64,000 bases of DNA from Paenibacillus cremeus. GTDB taxonomy: Bacteria; Bacillota; Bacilli; Paenibacillales; NBRC-103111. Of the stretch, positions 1 through 8,632 are shown one piece after another; positions within the stretch are counted from its first letter, which is position 1, and the number at the start of each line of letters is the position of its first letter. The position numbers and the translations under genes are program-made. The stretch lies in the NCBI RefSeq assembly GCF_007786445.1, contig NZ_VNJI01000004.1:166287-230286 (forward strand). The letters are read 5' to 3'. Under the pieces are notes generated by a model that was not told the DNA's origin, did not search any database, and saw only the letters and a program-made list of their open reading frames with translations.

Positions 1-2147
1 ATCCCGATTCCCGCGCCTTCCTTAAAGATGCGTGAAACATATTTGGCGGATAAGCCGATCTCGCCCGAAATGCTTTCTAAATAAATGTCCTTATGATAAT
101 TTTTATCGATGTAGTTGCTAATCACTGAAATCATCGTTTTCGAACGCGGTTCGTTTTTAAACACCGTTTCATGAATGATACGCTCATAAAAATGAAACAG
201 CTTCTGCAGCCGGTCGCTCAATTCATTAGGGCGTGTGTTTTTACTGCTGAGTACGGCATATTCACTTTCCGAAATGAACTGGTCCACCCGAAGCTGCCTC
301 TCAGCCGTATACCGGATCCCCGTATTCCATAGCTCTACAAGCAGTGTCCCCAGGTAGGAATATGAAACCCCCCGGCCTCGATTGAGCTCAATCAGCGCCT
401 CCACATCCGCCTTGATTCCTTCCAGATTGCCTGCTTTCAGACCATTCACAATCTTGTTCTCGTCCAAGAAGGAGTAATAGTAGGTCTCTTCAATGGTTAA
501 TTCCGCCGCATCCGCTATGGTCGTTACAATCCCGCTCTTTCTGCGGTCCATCGCGGTAATTGCTTCGCTGTACGATTTGGCGATATCCGCCATATTGTCG
601 TATATATTGCCAATCCCAATGGTCAACTCGCAGTAAATGGCGTCGTATTCAAACGTCGTTTTTATTTTTTCGATCGCCTGATCGAACCGCGAACGGTCCT
701 CCGACTGCTTCAGGCTAACCATATATACGTAAAAATCCGGCTCGTATTCCAATAAATAGCCGTTCACATACGGAAGCATGATGCCTCCGATGACCCTTTT
801 CATTTTTTCTTGAATCAACAGCCGGTCTCTTTCGCCGATTTCATGATAGTACCGCTCTTTAAACTGAAACATGAAGCAGCAGCACATGTAGCGGTCCGCC
901 GTGAAGCCGATCTCGTCCAACACTCGGTTGGGGGTATCCTGCTGCTTCCAAGGGTTCCCTCTCAGCAGGTAAATAAAAAACTGATCGAGCAATTCGCTGG
1001 AGTATCGGTTAATTTTCAGAGCTGCATCCTGGTGCTGCTTCACCAGCTGGTCAATCCGCCTGCCAATCGTGTTCCAATCGTCGCTGCTTCGGCTTTTGCC
1101 GTACGTGTCCTGCGTTTTATCGCTTTCGCCCAAAATCTCGCGAATATTTTTAATCGGATTGTAAATGCTGAAGCTGAAAATAAACGAGAACACAACCCCA
1201 ACGATCATCAGTGTCAAGCAAATCCATAAAATTAAACTCAAAATGCCCGAGGTTTCGTTGCTGAACGAGGCGATGGGAGTGACGGAATAATAATACAAGC
1301 CGTACGTTTCGGAGGGGATCCGGACAACCAGCGCGTGCTCGCCGTCGACCTTTACATAGGCGTGCTGCTCCTTGCCCTGAAACTGATCGGCGATCTGCCG
1401 CGCAGCATTGGGATCGAGACTGTCGCTGCTAACCACGAGACGTTGATTTTTATCCAGTATAAAATAGGACGTCTCGGAAAAGATGGAGTTGTTCTTGAGT
1501 GTGGAGGTGATCGCTGAAGCCGAAATACCGGTGACCATTGTGACCAATCTGCCGTTGACATACTGGGTAGTGACACTGGGGATCACCTGCCTCGGATCGA
1601 CGTGATTATAGCTCAGTACATCGCTGGGGGGAAGCAGCTCGAAGAAGCTGCCTGACTGCAGCTTTTGCTTCCAAAAGGATTTGTCATAGCCGCTCATGAT
1701 ATAAAACGTGTCGAAAAATACGTTGAAATCGACTACTTCTTGACTTGTATATACTTTGTCGGTATCGACGTACATAAAGATTTGGTCCACAAACGAGCTC
1801 AGCACATTCTGATTGTTCGCTATGGCCCTAACGACAAGAGGCAAATTCACTTTATCATCGTCACTGAGCAGCCGGTAAGGCTGAACAAAGCGCTGAAACG
1901 TATCGCTTAAAATCAGATTATTGTTCGTGGATTGCGCCATACCCAAATAAACGTCCACCGTACGCGAGGAAAAGCTCAAATTATCGGAAAGCTTCTGCGT
2001 GACGTCTTTTTTTACGAGGTGGTCGACATTCCAATAAACGATGAGGCCGATGATGACAATAGGCAGCAGCAAAGATAGAAAATAAATAAGAATTTTATTA
2101 AACAGCTTGTTTCCATAGATCGGATATGCAAACCGGCGCCACTTCAT
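1..2147 (-). CDS. AraC-family transmembrane regulator, C-terminus cut by the window edge
   Basis: The reading frame runs from an ATG at 2147 to the edge of the window (about 715 codons) without a stop. One membrane segment lies at about residues 14-38 and another at about 300-326. Between them is a roughly 260-residue extracellular region of the Cache-sensor kind. A cytoplasmic linker follows, and the last residues seen (ISNYIDKNYHKDIYLESIS...GLSAKYVSRIFKEG, from about residue 665) are the start of an AraC helix-turn-helix, so only the tail is missing. This is the same architecture as the regulator at 41409-43676. A G-rich ribosome site sits just before the start. It lies 67 bp downstream of a sulfatase on the same strand and probably shares its transcript. 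A likely role is ligand-sensing activation of that transcript; the ligand is unknown. Confidence 0.88.
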   Translation of the reverse strand, partial: MKWRRFAYPIYGNKLFNKILIYFLSLLLPIVIIGLIVYWNVDHLVKKDVTQKLSDNLSFSSRTVDVYLGMAQSTNNNLILSDTFQRFVQPYRLLSDDDKVNLPLVVRAIANNQNVLSSFVDQIFMYVDTDKVYTSQEVVDFNVFFDTFYIMSGYDKSFWKQKLQSGSFFELLPPSDVLSYNHVDPRQVIPSVTTQYVNGRLVTMVTGISASAITSTLKNNSIFSETSYFILDKNQRLVVSSDSLDPNAARQIADQFQGKEQHAYVKVDGEHALVVRIPSETYGLYYYSVTPIASFSNETSGILSLILWICLTLMIVGVVFSFIFSFSIYNPIKNIREILGESDKTQDTYGKSRSSDDWNTIGRRIDQLVKQHQDAALKINRYSSELLDQFFIYLLRGNPWKQQDTPNRVLDEIGFTADRYMCCCFMFQFKERYYHEIGERDRLLIQEKMKRVIGGIMLPYVNGYLLEYEPDFYVYMVSLKQSEDRSRFDQAIEKIKTTFEYDAIYCELTIGIGNIYDNMADIAKSYSEAITAMDRRKSGIVTTIADAAELTIEETYYYSFLDENKIVNGLKAGNLEGIKADVEALIELNRGRGVSYSYLGTLLVELWNTGIRYTAERQLRVDQFISESEYAVLSSKNTRPNELSDRLQKLFHFYERIIHETVFKNEPRSKTMISVISNYIDKNYHKDIYLESISGEIGLSAKYVSRIFKEGAGIG

Positions 2148-2214
2148 GCCTAGCCCCCCCCCTCGGCTCACCTGTAAACTTGGAACCTGTCTTGCTGGTT
2201 CTCATGACCTTTGT

Positions 2215-3636
2215 TTAGGGTCTCCCGTCCACTATTGTACCATCACTCAGCAGGAATTGGTTGGAATAAGGATAGAAATGTTTTTCCCTACGCATCTTCG
2301 GTGTATTATGATATCTTTCCAGCTGCTTTTGCGGCTCCCAGAATTCGATCACCCGCTGCTTCAGCGATTGCTTAAGACTCTGGAGGTGACCCTCCGAGGC
2401 CAGGTTGTTCCATTCGTCCAGATCAGCTTCTAAATTGTATAGCTCCTCACTTCCATCTAAATAGCAGCTATACTTCCAGGGTCCGGTTCGGATCATACAC
2501 CCTGCCAGCTCAGGACGGACTAAGATCACTGTTTCCGAAAAGATGGCATCCCGCTTCAGCGGCTGGTCCTCCCACAACGGAAGCAAGCTTACCCCATCGC
2601 AGGTGTCCGGAACCGGGCATTGCGCTGCCTCAGCAAGCGTGGGAAACAGATCGATCAGGCCGATCGGCTGCGAACATTTGGAGCCTGGCTGGATGGTATT
2701 CGGCCAACGTATAATGAACGGGACCCTCGCTGAGGCATCAAAGAACAAGAACTTCTGCCACGTTCCGTGCTCTCCCCCCATTTCCCCGTGATCGGAGGTA
2801 TAGATAACGATGGTATTTTCCGCCAGACCCAAATAATCCAACGTTTCGAGGAGCCGGCCGATCGCATCATCCACCCATTCCACACACCCGTAATAAGCGG
2901 CCAAGGCGCGGAGCTGATCCTCTTTTGAGTTGAGGCCCGTTTTATTGTTGTAAAATTCATTGCGTACGAACGGCACCGCCCGGTCCAGAGCGTTCTCGGG
3001 TACCTGCGGCAGCTCCACCCTGCCCTCATAATACTCATAATAGTTACGGGGAGCTTTGATCGGAAAGTGAGGCTTGTCAAAATTGACGCTCAAAAAGAAT
3101 GGCTTCTCCCGATGCTGGGCCACATGAATCTGAAGCCACTTGGCGGCCTCTGCCACGCAAATCTCCGTTTGTGTCAACGGCAGAGGGATGCCTGATGGAC
3201 CCGTTGTCTTTACAATATCACCCAATCCGGATTCATCGGGAGTGCGGTACGGGTCAGGCTGGTGGGCCTGGCCAAACAAATCGCCGTAAGGACGCTGCTG
3301 AAAGCCGTGGAACTGGTCACCGTTGAAATGCATTTTTCCAATCAGGCATGTGCGGTATCCCTGCGCACCTAAAACACGCGGAATGGTCGCACAGTTCGCT
3401 TCCAATATATGTTTGTTATCATATATGCCGACATTGCGCGAATATTGTCCCGTAATCAGGGAAGCTCTGCTGGGGACACACAATGGATTTTGGCAGTACG
3501 CCTGTTCAAAGTACATTCCTTCTTCCGCCAGTCGATCTAAATTCGGTGTGCGGACCAGCGCATTTCCTGCACGGCCTAACACGTGTGGACTATGCTGATC
3601 TGACAATAGCAACAGTATGTTTGGTCTTTGAGACAT
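2215..3636 (-). CDS. Type I sulfatase (formylglycine-dependent), cytoplasmic
   Basis: The 473-residue protein starts directly on the first strand of the alkaline-phosphatase fold (PNILLLLSDQ) with no signal peptide, so it should act in the cytosol. The sulfatase signature C53-V-P-S-R57 followed by ASLITG is intact; Cys53 would be converted to formylglycine by a maturase not seen in this window. Metal ligands are visible as SDQH near residue 12 and the TSDHGEMGGEHG motif near residue 280. Length is normal for the family. The substrate cannot be read from the sequence; neighbouring glycosaminoglycan genes suggest a sulfated sugar. It is followed at 67 bp by the AraC regulator and preceded by a control region with 21-bp-spaced direct repeats. 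Confidence 0.9.
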   Translation of the reverse strand: MSQRPNILLLLSDQHSPHVLGRAGNALVRTPNLDRLAEEGMYFEQAYCQNPLCVPSRASLITGQYSRNVGIYDNKHILEANCATIPRVLGAQGYRTCLIGKMHFNGDQFHGFQQRPYGDLFGQAHQPDPYRTPDESGLGDIVKTTGPSGIPLPLTQTEICVAEAAKWLQIHVAQHREKPFFLSVNFDKPHFPIKAPRNYYEYYEGRVELPQVPENALDRAVPFVRNEFYNNKTGLNSKEDQLRALAAYYGCVEWVDDAIGRLLETLDYLGLAENTIVIYTSDHGEMGGEHGTWQKFLFFDASARVPFIIRWPNTIQPGSKCSQPIGLIDLFPTLAEAAQCPVPDTCDGVSLLPLWEDQPLKRDAIFSETVILVRPELAGCMIRTGPWKYSCYLDGSEELYNLEADLDEWNNLASEGHLQSLKQSLKQRVIEFWEPQKQLERYHNTPKMRREKHFYPYSNQFLLSDGTIVDGRP

Positions 3637-3737
3637 GCTAAACGCTCCTTTGGCTGCATATGCTTTTTATCTAATAATAAAGAGCGTGGCCCAGAAATCG
3701 TGATACATTACCGACTACCATGTTCCAAAATTCCTCT

Positions 3738-3771
3738 TGTTTCATTTATCCGCTTGGATGTTTCATCTATC
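3738..3771 (-). promoter_or_regulatory. Two 13-bp direct repeats spaced 21 bp (AraC-type operator candidate)
   Basis: On the plus strand TGTTTCATTTATC (3738-3750) and TGTTTCATCTATC (3759-3771) match at 12 of 13 positions and start exactly 21 bp apart, two helical turns. This is the usual geometry for AraC-family half-sites. They lie about 100 bp upstream of the sulfatase start and are plausibly bound by the AraC regulator encoded behind it. The rest of the 3637-3854 gap holds this operator, an AT-rich stretch (TTTATTATTAGAT on the minus strand) that may include the -10, and the terminator of the gene at 3855. Confidence 0.5.
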
Positions 3772-3793
3772 TGCTTAAGATCTAGTGTAATGG

Positions 3794-3822
3794 AAAAGGA
3801 GAACCACGATCCTGGCTCTCCT
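3794..3822 (-). terminator. Rho-independent terminator of the SLH gene at 3855
   Basis: On the minus strand GGAGA-g-CCA pairs with TGG-t-TCTCC over a 6-base loop, followed by TTTTCC. It lies 33 bp after the stop codon at 3855. Confidence 0.7.
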
Positions 3823-3854
3823 CTCCTTAGTTTAATACTGAGGCATAATACTTA

Positions 3855-6800
3855 TTAATTTACATTTAATACCACATAAGTAATGGTTCCGTCAGGTGCT
3901 GTGACCTTCAGCTTGCAGCCTGCGGTTACGCCTGTAGTGGCAGCAACCGTTGTTCCCGCAGCATTGACAACCGAAACATCTTTCACCGGCTTCAAAGCGA
4001 TAATGCCGCTCAAGACCGCTTGCGCTTGAGTACCGGCTGCTACGGTAAGCTGACCACCAGTTACGCTAAGCACGGTATTGGTATAAGAGAGATCCAAACC
4101 ATCACTTGGCAGAGCCGCAGCATTAATCACGCTGGAAGGCAAAGATAATGGATATACTTGAGCTTGAGACAAATTAGCTTGAACCGAGCTGTCAAAGTAA
4201 GTAGAGCCTGTTACAGTAGCCATTGCCACTGGAGCCTGGGTTGCATAAGTTTTGTTGAAGGTTCTGGTTTGAAGACCGCTAAATTGATAGCTGGAGTTTC
4301 CTCTTACCTGAACCGCTCCACCAGTAGACCCGCCCATCAAAATGTCCAGATTGCTCAATTTGACGTTCGTTCCGTTGTCGATCACAATGGCATAGCGATC
4401 ATACTTCAGCGTGTTATCAAAGGTAAGCTTGCTGTCCTGGACGGTAACATTATCCACATACTTCATAAGGATGCCATAAGCCGGGAAGGTCTTGGCATTG
4501 GCATAAGTGGACGTCCGATAGTTACCGCCATTTTTCGCTTCTGCAATGACGGAGAAAGCGTCGGATAGCACCGGCACAAACTTGGCTGCATTATAAGAAG
4601 CCGTTAACAGAACATTTTTCAGTGTAATGTTTTTGACCGGGTAAACCGCTCCATCTGTAATCGTACCTACAGAGCCAAAATCCACGTTGCCGCCGGTAGT
4701 AGAACCTGCAAATCGCTTAAAGCCTTGAATGACAATCGGGAATCCGCCGTCTCCGCCTGCATTCTTAGACAACACCGCGCCATCAACGGTCACGTCAGAA
4801 ATCGAACCCGGTCTTCTGATTTCATTCGGAAGTCTTGCGGCTACTCCATTCACGGCGCCTTCATAACGAGGCGATACACCAAAGGCGATACCACCCGATG
4901 TATTGGCCAAGTTGAGCTTGGACAACGTCACATTGCGGATGTTGGAGCCATCATTGACCCAGATCGCAGCGCCGGTTTTGTTAGCATTGGTTGTCAGCGT
5001 CAGGTCTGTTGCTACAATGTTTTCCATATCGCCCACGGTTTCAGAGCCCAATTGGAATACGTTCCCGCCTGCGATATCCCCTGCAACGATCTTCTCCACG
5101 CGGATGTTGGAAACATGTCTAACAAATCCCAGAGAGAAGTCGCTTCCCAGCTTGGCTACATCATTGCTGGACTTCAAAGTGGTTACATTATAAGCTGTAG
5201 CATTGTTGTCGGCCATAAAATTGAAGGTGTCTCTTTGACGACCGGACGTGGAATTAGGCAAAATGATATTTTGAACCCGAATGTCATCACAGCCCGTTGT
5301 CAAAATGGAGAACCAACCGCCTTGTTCAATGGTCAGCAAATGACTTTCGTCTGTTCCTCCGATGACGATATTTTTAGCCAATTTTAAAGCAATGGATTTG
5401 GTTCCCGTTCCCGCTGGTGTAGGTGTCCCGGTATACAAATTCATGTTACCGTAGATCTTGGCGGATTTACCGAGAATTTTAATATTTTCTACACGAATCC
5501 CCCACATAAGAGCATCCTGCCAATAGCTGTGACCATCGTCTTGTCCATTGATGAAAGGCAGATTCAAGCTGCTTTCCGCAGGGTCAATGTTAGGCAATAC
5601 CACCAATTGGGTATTTTCATCCAAATAAAGATGTACATTGCTTCTTAGATGAAGTGTACCGGTCCCAAAGCTGGAGTTGCCCTTGAAGTACAGCGTTCCG
5701 CCGCCATTCCGGCTGGCCGCCACAATCGCTGCATTAATAGCGGCTGTATTATCGGTTCCGCCATAGACGTTTTGTCCAACGGTTTGACCGGTAACAACGG
5801 CATCTGCAACAGCCCCGAATTTGGTTACATCATATTGTCCGGTATAGTAGCTCACCGCATTGGAAGCTGTGCCGGCTGACATCAGCTCGAAGTAATAGGT
5901 GGTATCCGGCAGGAGATTGGTTAAGGTCGCTTTATGACCGGATGTGGTCACGCCTGTATTGACCCAGGTCAGGCCCTTGTCCACGCTGGCATATACGAGA
6001 GAGCCATCCTTAGCGGAAGGTGCTTCCAACACCGCCGTTGTAGGCGTAGTATAGGAAACATCCTCAGCCTTTCTCACCAGATCGGCTGCGGCGGCCGACA
6101 CATTGAACTTCGTTGTTCCGGTTTCCGTGTAGTTCTCTGCTGCTGTTGCTGTGGTAGTAGGATAGCCGGAACCGGTAAAGGTGGCCGTGAACATACCGCC
6201 AGTTGCAGGAATGGTCTTGTTTTTCAGTACAAGAGTCAAATCAACCCCGTTATAGTTGCTGAAGTCCGTGTCCTTGATGGTGACGGTTTTGCCGCCGTTG
6301 GTAATTTCCACTTTCGTCCGCAAATCCGCATTGTTGCCTACATTCGCCAGCCAGCTTCTTCCGGACTGGTTATAATTTTTCGCGGCAGCAATAGCATCGT
6401 TGTTTAATTCCACAAAGCCGCGGCCGATTAAGTCAAAGCTGTCTGTAGGAGAAGCCGTGATTCCATCAGGCAGATTAAAGACCAGCGTTCCATACAGGAA
6501 TTGTCGGTTTGGATTGGCTTTGTTAATGGAATACTCCAATACAATATCTTGGGCTTGACCGACCGTATATTGCGCCAGATTCGCTTTTAAAGTAGAGATA
6601 TGAAGGGCGTACGCTTTTACCGTTCCATTCTCAGCTGTAACATTCAGCTTGTCACCCTCGACAATATTGCTGGATAAGGCTTTGGGAACTCCAGCGCTGT
6701 CTACAACCGCATAGGTTTGCATCGAGCTGTCGGTCGAACCGATTTCTGCCAAAAGATGCTCCACTTTGTACAGCGGCACCATATTAATGGAATTGGCTGC

Positions 6801-8495
6801 ACCGTCAATGCTGGAAATATGAATGCCATTGGTTAATGCTTTGATGTCGGTATTGGCAGAGCTGTTAGGTTTAAACGAGCGAGCCGTTACAACAACACTG
6901 GGATCGTTGACATACAGTGTGTAGGATTTGCTGCTGTCTAGAGCGGGCAAGCCCGTAATGGCATAGGTTACTGCATCGGTACCATCGATCACACTCATTT
7001 TGGCTGCGGACAAATCAATATTCGCGGTGCCATCATGAATTGAAATTGTGCTTGGAACTCGTCCTCCATCTATAGGGAGCACAGGGTTCGAAGCGTAGAG
7101 AGTAAAGCTAAAGGTATCTGAAGCCTTCACGTTGGAAGAGAATCCCTTAGGCTCTACAGCAAATCTAGTGGTAGAGCTTGAGCCTGAGCTGGAGGAGCCG
7201 CCTCCGGCCGGTCCAGCAGGCGCAGCCGTAGACGCGTCATTTGGCACGTTTACAGCACCTTCGCCGGAAACCGCCGCCTCTTTGCCTGCATCGACCTTCT
7301 TATCATTGATCAGGATCGAGCCGGCTGTCTTGACTTTAGTTATGGAAGCACCGGATGCTGTTTTGACAGTAATGGTAAAGCTGCCGGTCGTTTCCATGTT
7401 CTCGATGGAGCCGGAAAGCAGCTGCACATTGGCATCGGCGGAGACGATCACGTTAGGGAAGTTCCCGCTTAAGGTCGTTTCGATTCCCTTGGCAATAGCC
7501 TTAATAACTTCTACCTTCTGAATCCCCTTAGCACCGGCAGCCAGCTTAGTAGTCTCCAATTTGGTAGAAGAGCCCAGCTTGGCTTGTTCAATGCTGCTGT
7601 TGCCTTGCAATTCCACTCGAACGGGTTTATCGTTCTTTTTCTCCGTGACCATTGTACCCAGCTTAGAGTTCACAAGATGAAGGCTGTTGGCGCCACCGCC
7701 GGCCACATACGTTTTTCCTTTGACGGTTACACCCTCCAAGGTGATATTCCCCTCGCCGACACCCGGAGTAATATACAAGTTGCCTTCCACTGTCATGTCC
7801 TTAAGTGTAATTCCCGGCTGGGTGACCAGAACATGACCATAGGTTTTGCCTTGCTCACCTGTGTAGGTTGTATCCGCTTTCGAATAAATCGTACTGGCAA
7901 ACTTGGAAAGCATAGCAGCTGCTTCGCCACGAGTGATCGGGTTGGCCGGCCCAAAGGTGCCATCCTGGTAGCCGTTGATCACTTCGCTCTCTACTAACGA
8001 TGCCACTGCATCTTTCGCGTAGCCTTGGATCGAGCCGGCGTCTTTAAACCTCCCTAGTACATTTGAGCTTCCCTTGTCCAGCTTGGAAACTCTCCAGATG
8101 GTCGTAGCGGCTTCTTCGCGGGTGATGGGGTTATCCGGTTTGACGGAGCCGTCTTCATAACCGGATAAGTAGCCCTCTTTGACCGCTTTTTGGAATTCAC
8201 CTGAAAACCAATCGGTCGATTTTACATCAGTAAATGCTGTATTGCCTTGCTCCACATAACCAAAAGCCTTGTTGATCATCGTGATAAACTCGGCTCTGGA
8301 TATCACCTTGTCTGGGAGCAATGAGCCATCTTCGTACCCGTTCAGCACATGTTCATTGACTAACTGTGTCATGTACTTCTCTGCCCAATGTCCGGTCAGA
8401 TCGGAGGCCGCTACTGTGCTGATGGGGAGATTGCCAAAGAGTAGGCTGGATATGGCTAAGCCCGCAACGAATTTCTTGATTGGCTTTCGTTTCAT
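3855..8495 (-). CDS. SLH-anchored giant beta-helix surface protein (1,546 aa)
   Basis: A signal peptide (MKRKPIKKFVAGLAIS, cleavage near VAA-S30) is followed by three SLH repeats at about residues 31-205 (GHWAEKYM...NGYEDGS, ITREEAATTIWR, ITRGEAAAMLSK). These bind cell-wall polymers and hold the enzyme at the surface. Beta-rich repeat sequence, a Ser/Gly linker near 440-450, Ig-like regions and a fibronectin-III-like module (about 800-885) come next. A right-handed beta-helix of the Pectate_lyase_3/GH28 type runs from about 887 (DVTKFGAVAD) to about 1440, then a small C-terminal beta domain. The usual GH28 catalytic signatures are not clear: the expected DGID and GDD positions read RDTFNF and SSNDVAKLG. 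Specificity or even activity is uncertain. It is driven by the first copy of the shared 39-bp element. Confidence 0.88.
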   Translation of the reverse strand: MKRKPIKKFVAGLAISSLLFGNLPISTVAASDLTGHWAEKYMTQLVNEHVLNGYEDGSLLPDKVISRAEFITMINKAFGYVEQGNTAFTDVKSTDWFSGEFQKAVKEGYLSGYEDGSVKPDNPITREEAATTIWRVSKLDKGSSNVLGRFKDAGSIQGYAKDAVASLVESEVINGYQDGTFGPANPITRGEAAAMLSKFASTIYSKADTTYTGEQGKTYGHVLVTQPGITLKDMTVEGNLYITPGVGEGNITLEGVTVKGKTYVAGGGANSLHLVNSKLGTMVTEKKNDKPVRVELQGNSSIEQAKLGSSTKLETTKLAAGAKGIQKVEVIKAIAKGIETTLSGNFPNVIVSADANVQLLSGSIENMETTGSFTITVKTASGASITKVKTAGSILINDKKVDAGKEAAVSGEGAVNVPNDASTAAPAGPAGGGSSSSGSSSTTRFAVEPKGFSSNVKASDTFSFTLYASNPVLPIDGGRVPSTISIHDGTANIDLSAAKMSVIDGTDAVTYAITGLPALDSSKSYTLYVNDPSVVVTARSFKPNSSANTDIKALTNGIHISSIDGAANSINMVPLYKVEHLLAEIGSTDSSMQTYAVVDSAGVPKALSSNIVEGDKLNVTAENGTVKAYALHISTLKANLAQYTVGQAQDIVLEYSINKANPNRQFLYGTLVFNLPDGITASPTDSFDLIGRGFVELNNDAIAAAKNYNQSGRSWLANVGNNADLRTKVEITNGGKTVTIKDTDFSNYNGVDLTLVLKNKTIPATGGMFTATFTGSGYPTTTATAAENYTETGTTKFNVSAAAADLVRKAEDVSYTTPTTAVLEAPSAKDGSLVYASVDKGLTWVNTGVTTSGHKATLTNLLPDTTYYFELMSAGTASNAVSYYTGQYDVTKFGAVADAVVTGQTVGQNVYGGTDNTAAINAAIVAASRNGGGTLYFKGNSSFGTGTLHLRSNVHLYLDENTQLVVLPNIDPAESSLNLPFINGQDDGHSYWQDALMWGIRVENIKILGKSAKIYGNMNLYTGTPTPAGTGTKSIALKLAKNIVIGGTDESHLLTIEQGGWFSILTTGCDDIRVQNIILPNSTSGRQRDTFNFMADNNATAYNVTTLKSSNDVAKLGSDFSLGFVRHVSNIRVEKIVAGDIAGGNVFQLGSETVGDMENIVATDLTLTTNANKTGAAIWVNDGSNIRNVTLSKLNLANTSGGIAFGVSPRYEGAVNGVAARLPNEIRRPGSISDVTVDGAVLSKNAGGDGGFPIVIQGFKRFAGSTTGGNVDFGSVGTITDGAVYPVKNITLKNVLLTASYNAAKFVPVLSDAFSVIAEAKNGGNYRTSTYANAKTFPAYGILMKYVDNVTVQDSKLTFDNTLKYDRYAIVIDNGTNVKLSNLDILMGGSTGGAVQVRGNSSYQFSGLQTRTFNKTYATQAPVAMATVTGSTYFDSSVQANLSQAQVYPLSLPSSVINAAALPSDGLDLSYTNTVLSVTGGQLTVAAGTQAQAVLSGIIALKPVKDVSVVNAAGTTVAATTGVTAGCKLKVTAPDGTITYVVLNVN

Positions 8496-8556
8496 TTTTC
8501 TACCCTCTCTACTGTTTTTATGATTAGCGAACGGAATAGCCTGCGCGCTTAGTGAA

Positions 8557-8621
8557 ATTATAGTGCTGATCGTCCAAGACCTGAATTGAATATCTTAACG
8601 ACATTGTTTGAATTATTATCA
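8557..8621 (-). promoter_or_regulatory. Shared 39-bp activator element plus -10, copy 1 (SLH gene 3855-8495)
   Basis: The element occupies 8583-8621 and contains the core TTAACGACATTGTTTGAA (plus-strand reading). Twenty bases nearer the gene lies a perfect -10, TATAAT on the minus strand (8557-8562). No good -35 is seen, which fits activator-dependent transcription. On the minus strand ATTCAA recurs at a 22-bp offset inside the element, as expected of an AraC-type dimer site. Confidence 0.75.
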
Positions 8622-8632
8622 TCGACCTGTAT

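Noticed and set aside
810..1229. Plus-strand ORFs across 810-1910
   Set aside because: They are antisense to the AraC regulator that fills 1-2147; they show no domain pattern and no ribosome sites.
4158..7997. Several plus-strand ORFs of 130-220 codons inside 3855-8495
   Set aside because: Antisense shadows of the giant SLH gene, whose frame is continuous with clear domains.
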